Shown one piece after another: positions 16,400-24,382 of a DNA stretch of 64,000 bases. The notes under the pieces were generated by a model that saw only the letters and a program-made list of their open reading frames with translations, was not told where the DNA came from and ran no database searches. Source of the DNA: JACVRW01 sp038323835. GTDB lineage: Bacteria; Actinomycetota; Thermoleophilia; Solirubrobacterales; Thermoleophilaceae. Location of the stretch: contig JBBQHI010000014.1 in NCBI GenBank assembly GCA_038323835.1, positions 1-64,000 on the forward strand, written 5' to 3'. Position 1 is the first letter of the stretch. Every line of letters begins with the position of its first letter. A program made the position numbers and the translations under genes.

Positions 16400-17422
16400 G
16401 TGGAGCAGGCAGCAGGATCGACCGCGGGCGCCGGCACTGTGCGCCCCGACCGCAACCTGGCCATGGAGCTCGTGCGCACCACCGAGTACGCGGCGCTGGC
16501 CTGTGCTCGCTGGATCGGGCGCGGGGAAAAGGAGGAGGCCGACGGCGCGGCGGTTGACGCGATGCGTCTCATGCTCGAAACCGTCTCGATGGACGGCCTG
16601 GTGGTGATCGGGGAGGGCGAGAAGGACGAGGCGCCCATGCTCTACAACGGCGAGCGCATCGGCGACGGCTCGCTGCCCGAGGTGGACATCGCGGTGGACC
16701 CGCTCGAGGGCACCGAGCTGTGCGCCAAGGGCCTCCCGAATGCCATCGCCACCATCGCGCTCTCCGAGCGGGGCACGATGTTCGACCCGGGCCCCTGCGT
16801 CTACATGCTGAAGATGGCCACGTCTCGCGACATGGCCCACCTGCTCGACCTCGACCGTCCCCTGCCCGAGACCCTGGCGCTGATGGCGAAGGAAAAGGGC
16901 GTGGATGTGGGGGACATCGTGGTGATCATGCTGGACCGTCCCCGCCACGAGGAGGCGATGGCCGAGATCCGCGCGGCCGGCGCGCGCATCCGGCTGATCC
17001 CGCACGGCGACGTGTCCGCCGCTCTGGTGGCCGTGACCCAGGGCTCTCCGGTGGATCTGCTCTGGGGCATCGGCGGCACGCCCGAGGGCGTGCTCGCGGC
17101 CGCGGCCATCAAGTGCACGGGCGGGAAGATCGTGGGCCGCCTGTGGCCTCGCAACGACGAGGAGCGCAAGGCGGCGCTCGAGGCCGCGTACGACCTGGAC
17201 GAGGTGCTGGACACGAACCGGCTCGTGTCCGGGGAGGACGTGCACTTCGCGGCCACCGGCGTGACCGCGGGAGAGATGCTCGCGGGCGTGCAGTACATCG
17301 GCCCGGAGGGCGCCACGACCGAGTCGCTCTCGATGCGCTCGCGCTCGGGCACGGTGCGGACGATCACCGCTCGGCACGACCGGGCGAAGCTGCGCGAGAT
17401 CACCTCGCAGCGCCTCGGCTAG
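16400..17422 (+). CDS. glpX: Class II fructose-1,6-bisphosphatase GlpX
   Basis: A 340-residue enzyme that removes the C1 phosphate of fructose-1,6-bisphosphate in gluconeogenesis. The metal- and phosphate-binding motifs are clear: VIGEGEKDEAPML, DPLEGTELCAKG and LWGIGGTPEGVLAAAA. The length is typical of the actinobacterial enzyme. It begins with GTG right behind the membrane protein gene and converges on the 17435 gene. Confidence 0.95.
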   Translation: MEQAAGSTAGAGTVRPDRNLAMELVRTTEYAALACARWIGRGEKEEADGAAVDAMRLMLETVSMDGLVVIGEGEKDEAPMLYNGERIGDGSLPEVDIAVDPLEGTELCAKGLPNAIATIALSERGTMFDPGPCVYMLKMATSRDMAHLLDLDRPLPETLALMAKEKGVDVGDIVVIMLDRPRHEEAMAEIRAAGARIRLIPHGDVSAALVAVTQGSPVDLLWGIGGTPEGVLAAAAIKCTGGKIVGRLWPRNDEERKAALEAAYDLDEVLDTNRLVSGEDVHFAATGVTAGEMLAGVQYIGPEGATTESLSMRSRSGTVRTITARHDRAKLREITSQRLG

Positions 17423-17434
17423 GAGAGAGCCCGG

Positions 17435-18115
17435 CTAGGAGAGAGTCTCGGCGGGCTGATCGCCCTCGGGCGCGGCCAGGGCGCCCACGGCCGAGTCGGC
17501 CAGGTCCAGGTTCGCCAGCGAGCGCAAAAAGGCGTGCGTGACGATCACGTGGATGCGCAGCTGCGTCTCGTTGTAGAGCAGCCGCCCCACCCGCGCGAAC
17601 CAGCCCCAGCCGGCGATCATGGGGTAGAAGTTCACGACCTCCGAGGTGATGGTCCCGGTCACCTCGTCCGAGCGCCCGTCGTCCGGCCGGCGCTCCACCG
17701 AAAGGCGCAGGTACCCGCGCGTGCGCCCGGACGGAGCCACCAGCAGACCGTTGTCGATCGGCCAGGTGACGGTGCCCCGGTCGGACTCGGTCTCGTACTC
17801 CGGCTTGCGGAAGCGCAGGAGCACGAACGGCCGCGTGACCACCACCACTTCGCGCGCGTCGTCCGTGTAGAGCACCCGCAGCAGCCCCAGCGAGAAGCGG
17901 GTCAGGAACCGCCAGTAGGTGGCGGCGAGGCGCTCGAGGTACGCGGGCGACCAGACCCGGTCGAGCTCCTCGCGCGGCAGCGTGACCTCGGCCTCCTGGC
18001 GGCTGCCGATGCTGCCGTCGGAGCCGTAGTCCGAGCGCGGCAGCTTCATGATCTGCACGCGCACGCGGGCGCGCCGGTGGCGTTCGAGCAGCCGGCGGGG
18101 GTCCCGAGTCCTCAC
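17435..18115 (-). CDS. Conserved hypothetical protein (226 aa)
   Basis: I do not recognise the family. The protein is soluble-looking, rich in Arg and beta-prone segments, with a middle motif TWPIDNGLLVAPSGRTRGYLRL and a C-terminal region RLLYNETQLRIHVIVTHAFLRSLANLDL. No transmembrane segment or signal peptide is clear. It starts with GTG overlapping the moeA stop (GTGA), so it is translationally coupled to moeA. Confidence 0.7.
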   Translation of the reverse strand: MRTRDPRRLLERHRRARVRVQIMKLPRSDYGSDGSIGSRQEAEVTLPREELDRVWSPAYLERLAATYWRFLTRFSLGLLRVLYTDDAREVVVVTRPFVLLRFRKPEYETESDRGTVTWPIDNGLLVAPSGRTRGYLRLSVERRPDDGRSDEVTGTITSEVVNFYPMIAGWGWFARVGRLLYNETQLRIHVIVTHAFLRSLANLDLADSAVGALAAPEGDQPAETLS

Positions 18116-19305
18116 AGGACCTCTACGTCCACGCGCTCGCCCGCGGTCACTTCGCCGTCACCAGGCGGGATCATCGCCAGGGCGTCGGCGCCCAGCATCG
18201 AGGTGAGCACGTGCGAGCCCTGCGCACCCGTGGGCTCGGCCTGCCAACCGTCGTCGCCGGCGGTGAGGCGCACCCTCACGGCCTGCTCGCGCTGCGGGTG
18301 GCGCTTCACGGGCTCCGAGAGCAGCGCCGAGCCGCGGGTGGCTTCCGGGCTCGCGCCCTGGAGGGCAAGTAGGGCCGGGCGCGCGAACAGCTGGAAGGTG
18401 ACCATCGCCGACACCGGATTGCCCGGCAGGCCGAACACGAGCGTGGACCCTCGCGTGCCGAACCACGTGGGCTTGCCCGGCCGGAGGGTCACGCCCCAGA
18501 AGCTCTCCGACACGCCGAGCGCGTCGAGGACGGGGCGCACATGGTCGTGGGGTCCGACCGACACGCCGCCGGAGACGCACACCACCTCGGCGCCCTCCAG
18601 CGCGTGCTCCAGGGCCTCGCGGGTGGCGCTCGGGCTGTCTCCCGCGCGCCCGGTGCTCACGAGGTGGCTGCCGGCGCGCTGGACCTGGGCGGCCAGTGCG
18701 TACGCGTTCGAGCTGTAGATCCGCCCCGGGCCGAGAGGGTCGCCGGGGCGGGTCAGCTCGTCGCCGGTCACCACCAGGGACACCCGCGGGCGGCGCGCGC
18801 ACGCGAGGGTGGCCCGGCCCACGGACGCGGCCACGCCCAGCTCGGCGGGACCGAGCAGGGCACCGGGATCCAGCAGCGTGTGTCCCCTTCGGACGTCCTC
18901 TCCCGGATGCCGGACGTTCACCCCGGGGTCGGTGGCGGGCACGACCACGGTCTGGCCGCGGTCCTCGGTGCGCTCCATCGGCACCACCGCGTCGGCCCCC
19001 TCGGGCACGGCCGCCCCCGTGGAGATGCGCACCGCCGTGCCCGGCTCGACCGGCACCTCCGCGGGGTGGCCCGCCCGCGATTCGGCCGTCACCCGCAGGT
19101 CGGCCGCCGGACCCGAGCGAACGGCGAACCCGTCCATGGCCGAGCTGGGAAAGGGAGGCACATCGATGCTCGCCACCACCGTCTCGGCAAGGATCCGGCC
19201 GAGCGCCTCCTCCAGCGGTAGGTCCTCCGGCGGGAGGGGCCGCACCTCGGCCAGTACCCGGCGGCGGGCCTCGGCGATGGAGATCGGATCGCTCACGCGC
19301 GGCAT
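18112..19305 (-). CDS. moeA: Molybdopterin molybdenumtransferase MoeA
   Basis: A 397-residue enzyme that inserts molybdate into adenylylated molybdopterin. The signatures SSAMDGFAV near 54, the MoCF-domain VVTGDEL, VSGGVSVGPHDH and GLPGNPVSAMVTF are all present, with the C-terminal beta-barrel domain after residue 320. ATG 19305 is possible, but GTG 19296 has the better-spaced AAAGGA Shine-Dalgarno and may be the true start. No other molybdopterin genes are in the window. Confidence 0.94.
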   Translation of the reverse strand: MPRVSDPISIAEARRRVLAEVRPLPPEDLPLEEALGRILAETVVASIDVPPFPSSAMDGFAVRSGPAADLRVTAESRAGHPAEVPVEPGTAVRISTGAAVPEGADAVVPMERTEDRGQTVVVPATDPGVNVRHPGEDVRRGHTLLDPGALLGPAELGVAASVGRATLACARRPRVSLVVTGDELTRPGDPLGPGRIYSSNAYALAAQVQRAGSHLVSTGRAGDSPSATREALEHALEGAEVVCVSGGVSVGPHDHVRPVLDALGVSESFWGVTLRPGKPTWFGTRGSTLVFGLPGNPVSAMVTFQLFARPALLALQGASPEATRGSALLSEPVKRHPQREQAVRVRLTAGDDGWQAEPTGAQGSHVLTSMLGADALAMIPPGDGEVTAGERVDVEVL

Positions 19306-19316
19306 CCTTTCAGCGT

Positions 19317-19336
19317 CGGGGCGAGCACCGGACCAC
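19317..19336. repeat. Right-half fragment of the dispersed repeat
   Basis: GGGGCGAGCACCGGACCAC repeats the right flank of the dispersed element; the left flank is missing. It lies between moeA and the diguanylate cyclase gene, which are divergent. Confidence 0.55.
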
Positions 19337-19389
19337 GCCTTCCACGCAAATTCCGCAGAGCCTCCGCCGTTTTCGGGGGTAGGATCGTT

Positions 19390-20421
19390 ATGCCGCCAAG
19401 GACGTCCGGTGTACGAACTGATCGCCGTCTCATGACACCCATTCGGGGGCCTATCGCGCGTGTAGACCGTTCGCGGGAGGAACTCGCCAAGGCCTTTCTG
19501 GTCCGTCTGATCGAGCGCGCGTCGCTCGATGAGATTCGCGATCTCCCAACCGAGCGGATCGCCCGCGAGCTGCCCGCGCTGATAAGCGACATCCTCGAGT
19601 CCGTGGCCGGTCCCCGGTCGAACGGGTCCGACCCCTACAAGCTGGCCGACGATCAGGTGGCGCGCGCGGTGTCACTCGCCGCCCTGCGCGGCGGCCGCGA
19701 CGCGTCCGTGTCGGAGGTGGCGCGCGACGTGGCCTCCCTCCAGGCCGTGCTGGTCCGCGCGCTGCGCGAGGAGCTGGCCGAGAACGAGCCCGAGCAGTTC
19801 GCGGATGCGGTGGAGCACCTGGTGGACGCCACCGGGGCGATCCAGGCCGCGGTCACCGAGGAGCTGGTGCGCAGCCGCTCCCGGGAGCTCGAGTCGCAGG
19901 CCAACACGGACGCCCTCACCGGACTCGGCAACCTCCGCCACCTCCAGCGCGAGATCGCTCACCTGCTGGACCTCCAGAAGCGCTACAACCACCCCTTCGG
20001 CCTCCTCCTGATGGACGTGGACGGGCTGAAGCGCATCAACGACTCCCACGGCCATCAGGCTGGAGACCGCGTGCTGATGCAGGTGGCCATGTCGGTGGGC
20101 CGCTCGATCCGTACGGTGGACATCGCCGCTCGGATCGGGGGAGACGAGTTCTGTGTGCTGGCCCCCGAGCAGGACGCGGCCAACATCCTGAAGCTGGGCG
20201 AGCGCCTCAACGCCGCGGTGGCCGAGGAGGTGGCCACGCCGGACGAGCCTCCGGTCGGCCTCTCGATCGGCGCGGTGTCCTGCCCGGAGCACGGCACCGA
20301 GGCGGAGGTCCTGATCGACATCGCCGACAAGGCGATGTACAAGGCCAAGGCCGCCGGCGAGGGCGTGGCGCTTGGGGAGGCGGAGGAGAAGGAAGTGGCC
20401 CCCGAGGAGGCCAAGACGTAG
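19390..20421 (+). CDS. Diguanylate cyclase (GGDEF domain)
   Basis: A 343-residue soluble protein. The N-terminal helical region of about 170 residues has no clear known sensor domain and is followed by a GGDEF domain (TDALTGLGNLRHL...). The active site IGGDEF is intact and the inhibitory site RTVD lies five residues upstream, so it should make c-di-GMP with product inhibition. The start at ATG 19390 is plausible; ATG 19432 is an alternative. It ends at a large inverted repeat. Confidence 0.92.
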   Translation: MPPRTSGVRTDRRLMTPIRGPIARVDRSREELAKAFLVRLIERASLDEIRDLPTERIARELPALISDILESVAGPRSNGSDPYKLADDQVARAVSLAALRGGRDASVSEVARDVASLQAVLVRALREELAENEPEQFADAVEHLVDATGAIQAAVTEELVRSRSRELESQANTDALTGLGNLRHLQREIAHLLDLQKRYNHPFGLLLMDVDGLKRINDSHGHQAGDRVLMQVAMSVGRSIRTVDIAARIGGDEFCVLAPEQDAANILKLGERLNAAVAEEVATPDEPPVGLSIGAVSCPEHGTEAEVLIDIADKAMYKAKAAGEGVALGEAEEKEVAPEEAKT

Positions 20422-20423
20422 CT

Positions 20424-20721
20424 GGTTGGGACCGGCGTTCACGGCCCGCGCGGACTGCTCGCGGCTTCGCCGCTCGTTCGCTCGCCGCGGGGCGGCTCGC
20501 TCTGGCATGGTCCGCTGGGGCCGCGAACGCCGGTCCCTCCCCGGCGTCTCTCGCTTGAGGCTCCTCTCACCCAGCTGGTAGTGCGTTAGCTGTGAGGCGC
20601 GGTCGGCTCGGAGCGCGGTCCGGGCCTCCCACGCTCGAAGGGACCGGCGGTCGCTTGCGGCGAGCGAACGAGCGGCGAAGCCGCGAGAGGTCCACTCAGC
20701 AAGTGAACGCCGGGCCCAACC
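20424..20721. repeat. Large inverted repeat, two 65-base arms
   Basis: Arms 20424-20488 and 20657-20721 pair over 65 bases, with 29 bases identical at the inner end and 18 of 19 matching at the outer end. A second, inner pair (CGCCGGTCCCT near 20528 and AGGGACCGGCG near 20639) nests inside. The motif GAACGCCGG recurs three times. It fills the space between convergent genes, so it could act as a bidirectional terminator; its size suggests a small mobile or REP-like element or a structured RNA instead. Confidence 0.75.
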
Positions 20722-20736
20722 GCAAACGAACGGGGC

Positions 20737-21405
20737 TCAGTCGATCATCCCGTGGCGGATCCCGATCGCCACGGCCTGCGTGCGTGTTGAGGCTTCCAGC
20801 TTGGCCAGGATCCGCTTGGTGTGCGTGCGCACGGTCTCGGTGGAGAGGCCCAGGCGCTCGGCCACGGTGTCCGTCTGCATGCCGTCGGCCAGCATCTGGA
20901 GGATTTCCCGCTGGCGGGCGCTGAGGGTGCGGTCGGTCTCGTCGAGCACGATCGTGGACGAGAGCCCCGGGTCCACGTAGAACTCGCCCGAGCGTGCGGC
21001 GTCAATGGCCCGGACCAGGTCCTCCGGCGGGGAGTCCTTGCGCACGTAGCCCTTGACCCCGGCCTTCAGCGCCTCGCCGAGCAGGCGGGCGCCGCCGTCG
21101 GAGGTGAACACCACGATCGGGGCGCCGAACTCGGTGGTCAGGCGGTCCACGACGCGGGTGATGTCGCCGTCCACCTTCCACGGATCGACGATCACCACGT
21201 CGGGATGGGCGTCTCCGAAGGCCGCGACCGCCTCGTCGGGCGAGGGGGAGTCCATCACCCGGGCATCTTCGAACGCCTCCAGGACGAGGCTGCGCACCCC
21301 GGCGCGAACAACGGGGTGCTCGTCGACGATGAGGCAGCGCGGTGGGGATTTGACGCCCGCTGGCACCGCGCCCAGCATACCCTCGTTCGCGACCCCGTTC
21401 ACCAT
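20737..21405 (-). CDS. NarL-type response regulator (orphan)
   Basis: A 222-residue protein. The receiver domain has the acidic pair CLIVDEH, phospho-acceptor Asp in VVIVDPW, the conserved Thr in VVFTSD and Lys in GYVRKDS. The C-terminal LuxR helix-turn-helix is ARQREILQMLADGMQTDTVA (first part). No histidine kinase gene is adjacent. It probably binds DNA as a phosphorylated dimer; targets are unknown. Several alternative starts exist within the first 25 residues. Confidence 0.9.
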   Translation of the reverse strand: MVNGVANEGMLGAVPAGVKSPPRCLIVDEHPVVRAGVRSLVLEAFEDARVMDSPSPDEAVAAFGDAHPDVVIVDPWKVDGDITRVVDRLTTEFGAPIVVFTSDGGARLLGEALKAGVKGYVRKDSPPEDLVRAIDAARSGEFYVDPGLSSTIVLDETDRTLSARQREILQMLADGMQTDTVAERLGLSTETVRTHTKRILAKLEASTRTQAVAIGIRHGMID

Positions 21406-21445
21406 CCCGGTTTAGTGGATGAGCCCGCTGCGGGCACACCCCGGA

Positions 21446-21805
21446 CTACGGTCGCGGTAGGCGCTTCAGGACTTCTTGGGCGATCCCGGCGCCGAGCCGG
21501 ACGCCGGCTCCGACCGCTCGGACGGCCCCGCCGACGGGGTCCGCGCCCCGCCGGGCGGGCTCCGGAGCCTGGGGATCGGGCTTGGCGGCGGGCCGGGCGG
21601 ACGCGGGGCGGGGCGCGGGGGCCCGCTTCTTCGCGGCGGCCGCGCGCTTCGGCGGGGCGGCGGCCGCGTTGCCCTCGGCCTCGGACTGCTGCGCGGCGCG
21701 CGCGGCGGCCTGGGAGGGCCGGCCGGCGCTGGCGGCCCGCTTGTCGCTGCGGTGGCCCGGCCGCGAGCGGGGGAGCTTGCCGAGAACGCCCTTTTCGTCT
21801 GTCAT
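21446..21805 (-). CDS. Basic Ala/Pro-rich hypothetical protein
   Basis: A 119-residue protein of low complexity: conserved-looking N-terminus TDEKGVLGKLPRSRPGHRSDKR, a Lys/Ala/Pro-rich middle and a C-terminal amphipathic segment GAVRAVGAGVRLGAGIAQEVLKRL. No domain is recognised. The basic, disordered nature would fit a nucleic-acid or membrane-surface binder, but that is only a guess. Confidence 0.6.
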   Translation of the reverse strand: MTDEKGVLGKLPRSRPGHRSDKRAASAGRPSQAAARAAQQSEAEGNAAAAPPKRAAAAKKRAPAPRPASARPAAKPDPQAPEPARRGADPVGGAVRAVGAGVRLGAGIAQEVLKRLPRP

Positions 21806-21909
21806 GGCCGGCAGTCTAGACCCGGCCGCCGGGGGCCGGTCACCGGCGCATCTCCCGCCGTTCGGGGATATGTGTATCCACTGCGGTAGTTTCGGGTAGA
21901 AGGAAACTG

Positions 21910-21927
21910 GTTGACCGGCAAGTCAAC
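21910..21927. promoter_or_regulatory. Perfect dyad upstream of sigA
   Basis: GTTGACCGGCAAGTCAAC is a 6-6-6 inverted repeat, 24 bases upstream of the sigA promoter -35 box. It is a possible operator; the binding protein is unknown. Confidence 0.45.
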
Positions 21928-21950
21928 GCTTTTTCCGCCTCCTCGTCCGC

Positions 21951-21978
21951 TTGACTTCAATATCCCTAGCTCTATGCT
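21951..21978 (+). promoter_or_regulatory. Sigma-70 type promoter of sigA
   Basis: TTGACT (21951-21956) and TATGCT (21973-21978) are separated by 16 bases and lie 65 bases before the sigA start. This is one of the few AT-richer stretches nearby. Confidence 0.55.
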
Positions 21979-22042
21979 CTTCAGGCCTGTGTAGATGGGC
22001 TTGGCGCCCTTGCGCTGGGCCCTGCGCGCCGTAAGGAAAGTG

Positions 22043-23137
22043 ATGTCTGTAGCCGAACTGCAAGAACTCGAGGAGGTCAAGCTCCTCGTCACGAAGGGTC
22101 AGCAGACCGGAACGCTGACCTTCACAGAGGTAGCCACCGCCCTTTCCGAGGTGGAGCTCGACGAGGGCGACATCGAGGAGCTGCACGGCTACTTCGAGAA
22201 GTCCGAGATCGAGCTCGTCGAGGACGACCCCACCCACAAGGCGCCCGAGGTTGAGCGCGCGGTGGATCGCCGGAGCCGTCGCAAGAAGGCGGCCATCGAC
22301 CTGAAGCCCGACATGACCACCGACTCCCTTCAGCTGTTCCTGAAGGACATCGGCAAGGTCCGGCTGCTCACGGCGCAGGAGGAGGTCGACCTCGCCAAGC
22401 GCATCGAGCGCGGCGACCTCGACGCGAAGCAGAAGATGGTCGAGTCGAACCTGCGGCTTGTCGTCTCGATCGCCAAGAACTACCGCAACCAGGGCCTGCC
22501 GTTCCTGGACCTGATCCAGGAGGGCACGCTCGGCCTCGTCCGCGCCGCCGAGAAGTTCGACTACCGCAAGGGGTTCAAGTTCTCGACGTACGCGACCTGG
22601 TGGATTCGCCAGGCCATTGCCCGCGCGCTCGCGGACAAGGCACGCACCATCCGCATCCCGGTGCACGTGGTGGAGAAGCTGAACAAGATCGGCCGCGCTG
22701 AGCGCAAGCTGGTCACCGAGCTGGGCCGTGAGCCCACGCCGGACGAGATCGCCGAGCACACCGGCATCGAGCCCGACGAGGTGGAGTCGATCAAGCGCTC
22801 CGCCCAGGCGCCGGTGTCGCTCGAGAAGCCCGTCGGGGACGAGGAGGAGTCCGAGTTCGGCCAGTTCATCGCCGACGAGCGGGCCGAGTCGCCCTACGAG
22901 CGGGCCGCCGAGATCCTCACCAAGGAAGCCCTGCGCGAGGCGCTGGAGAACCTCTCCTACCGCGAGCGCCGGGTGCTGGAGCTGCGTTACGGGCTCGGGG
23001 GCGAGCACCCCCGGACGCTCGACGAGGTGGGCCGCACGTTCAACGTCACACGCGAGCGGATCCGCCAGATCGAGAACCAGTCGCTGAAGAAGCTGCAGTC
23101 TCTCGCCGAGGCGCAGAAGCTTCGCGACGTCGCCTGA
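22043..23137 (+). CDS. sigA: Principal RNA polymerase sigma factor SigA/RpoD
   Basis: A 364-residue group 1/2 sigma factor. Region 1.2 (DSLQLFLKDIGKVRLLTAQE), region 2 (LVVSIAKNYRNQGLPFLDLI, and KGFKFSTYATWWIRQ for -10 recognition) and region 4.2 (DEVGRTFNVTRERIRQIE) are all intact. A short acidic region 1.1 precedes. ATG 22043 follows AAGGAAA and starts with MSVAELQEL; an upstream frame extension lacks support. It is probably the housekeeping sigma factor, although a second copy elsewhere cannot be excluded. Confidence 0.95.
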   Translation: MSVAELQELEEVKLLVTKGQQTGTLTFTEVATALSEVELDEGDIEELHGYFEKSEIELVEDDPTHKAPEVERAVDRRSRRKKAAIDLKPDMTTDSLQLFLKDIGKVRLLTAQEEVDLAKRIERGDLDAKQKMVESNLRLVVSIAKNYRNQGLPFLDLIQEGTLGLVRAAEKFDYRKGFKFSTYATWWIRQAIARALADKARTIRIPVHVVEKLNKIGRAERKLVTELGREPTPDEIAEHTGIEPDEVESIKRSAQAPVSLEKPVGDEEESEFGQFIADERAESPYERAAEILTKEALREALENLSYRERRVLELRYGLGGEHPRTLDEVGRTFNVTRERIRQIENQSLKKLQSLAEAQKLRDVA

Positions 23138-23206
23138 GCGGCGCCAACAGTCCAACTGGTCGCGCTCAGGGCTTCAGGCCCGCGCGCGAGCGGCCGATGA
23201 CGAAGC

Positions 23207-24382
23207 ATGTTTGACATCGATCAGGCCCTCATGTACGTGATCGAGACCGAGGGGTCGGACCTCCACCTCAAGGTTCCGGCGCCTCCCGTCGTACGCCGTC
23301 ACGGCACGCTGACGCCGATTCCGGACACCGAGCCCCTGCGCCCGGAGCAGACCGAGCAGGTCATGTTCCACATGCTCACCGACGAGGACAAGCTCGAGTC
23401 GTTCCGGCGCGAGCGCGAGGTGGACTTCTCCTACTCGCTTCCCGGCGTCGCCCGCTTCCGCGTCAACGCGTTCGTGCAGCGCGGATCCGTGTCCCTGGTC
23501 CTGCGCGCCATTCCCTTCCAGATCAAGTCCGTGGCCGAGCTGCTCCTGCCCGAGGTGATCGGCGACCTGGCCGACGAGGAGCGCGGGCTGATCCTCGTGA
23601 CCGGCACCACGGGATCGGGCAAGTCCACGACGCTCGCCTCGATGATCGACCACATCAACTCGACGTACGCGAAGCACATCGTGACCATCGAGGACCCGGC
23701 CGAGTTCCTTCACCGCGACAAGCGCTGCATCATCAACCAGCGCGAGGTGGGCGAGGACACGATCTCCTTCGCCCGCGCTCTGCGCCGCGTCCTCCGTCAG
23801 GACCCGGACGTGATCCTCATCGGAGAGATGCGCGACGAGGAGACGGTCCGCACCGCACTCTCCGCGGCCGAGACCGGCCACCTCGTGCTCTCCACCATCC
23901 ACACGGTGGACGCGTCCGAGTCGGTCAACCGGATCATCGACTTCTTCCCCCAGGCCGAGCAGAAGCAGGCCCGGGCCATGCTCGCCGGAACGCTCAAGGG
24001 CGTGATCTCGCAGCGGCTCGTGCCCACTCCCGACGGCGCCGGCCGCGTGCCCACCTGCGAGGTGCTGCGCATGACCGGCCGCGTCCGGGACATGATCATG
24101 AACCCGGCCGACACCGGCAGGCTCCAGGAGGTCATCGCCGAGGGCGGCTACTACGGGATGCAGAGCTTCGACCAGGCGTTGCTTCAGCACTTCCAGGCGG
24201 GGCGCATCTCGATGGAGGAGGCCCTCAAGGCCGCCACCCATCCCCACGACTTCAAGCTCCTCGTGGCCTCCGACGGCAAGCGCTCGACGTCATACGAGCA
24301 CGTGTCGGACCGCGAGGAGGGCCCGCCCAACGGGGACCAGCCCGCCGTCAGCGGTGCGCCGGGCGCAGGACCCGCAGCCTGA
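23207..24382 (+). CDS. pilT: PilT-type twitching/pilus retraction ATPase
   Basis: A 391-residue hexameric secretion ATPase that powers pilus disassembly. An N-terminal PAS-like domain (MFDIDQALMYVIETEGSDLH) is followed by Walker A GTTGSGKSTT near 137, Asp box and Walker B in DPDVILIGEMRD, and the His box TGHLVLSTIHT. An acidic-Pro C-terminal tail of about 40 residues is extra. No other pilus genes are adjacent. Its 3' end overlaps the convergent protease gene by 35 bases. Confidence 0.92.
   Translation: MFDIDQALMYVIETEGSDLHLKVPAPPVVRRHGTLTPIPDTEPLRPEQTEQVMFHMLTDEDKLESFRREREVDFSYSLPGVARFRVNAFVQRGSVSLVLRAIPFQIKSVAELLLPEVIGDLADEERGLILVTGTTGSGKSTTLASMIDHINSTYAKHIVTIEDPAEFLHRDKRCIINQREVGEDTISFARALRRVLRQDPDVILIGEMRDEETVRTALSAAETGHLVLSTIHTVDASESVNRIIDFFPQAEQKQARAMLAGTLKGVISQRLVPTPDGAGRVPTCEVLRMTGRVRDMIMNPADTGRLQEVIAEGGYYGMQSFDQALLQHFQAGRISMEEALKAATHPHDFKLLVASDGKRSTSYEHVSDREEGPPNGDQPAVSGAPGAGPAA

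Noticed and set aside
21923..23155. A 410-codon antisense frame opposite the sigma factor, and similar long frames opposite ftsZ (31683-33071) and the FtsX permease (56802-59213)
   Set aside because: Long open frames on the opposite strand are usual in DNA of this GC content. They are His/Arg/Gly-rich without any family motif, while the sense frames are clear genes.
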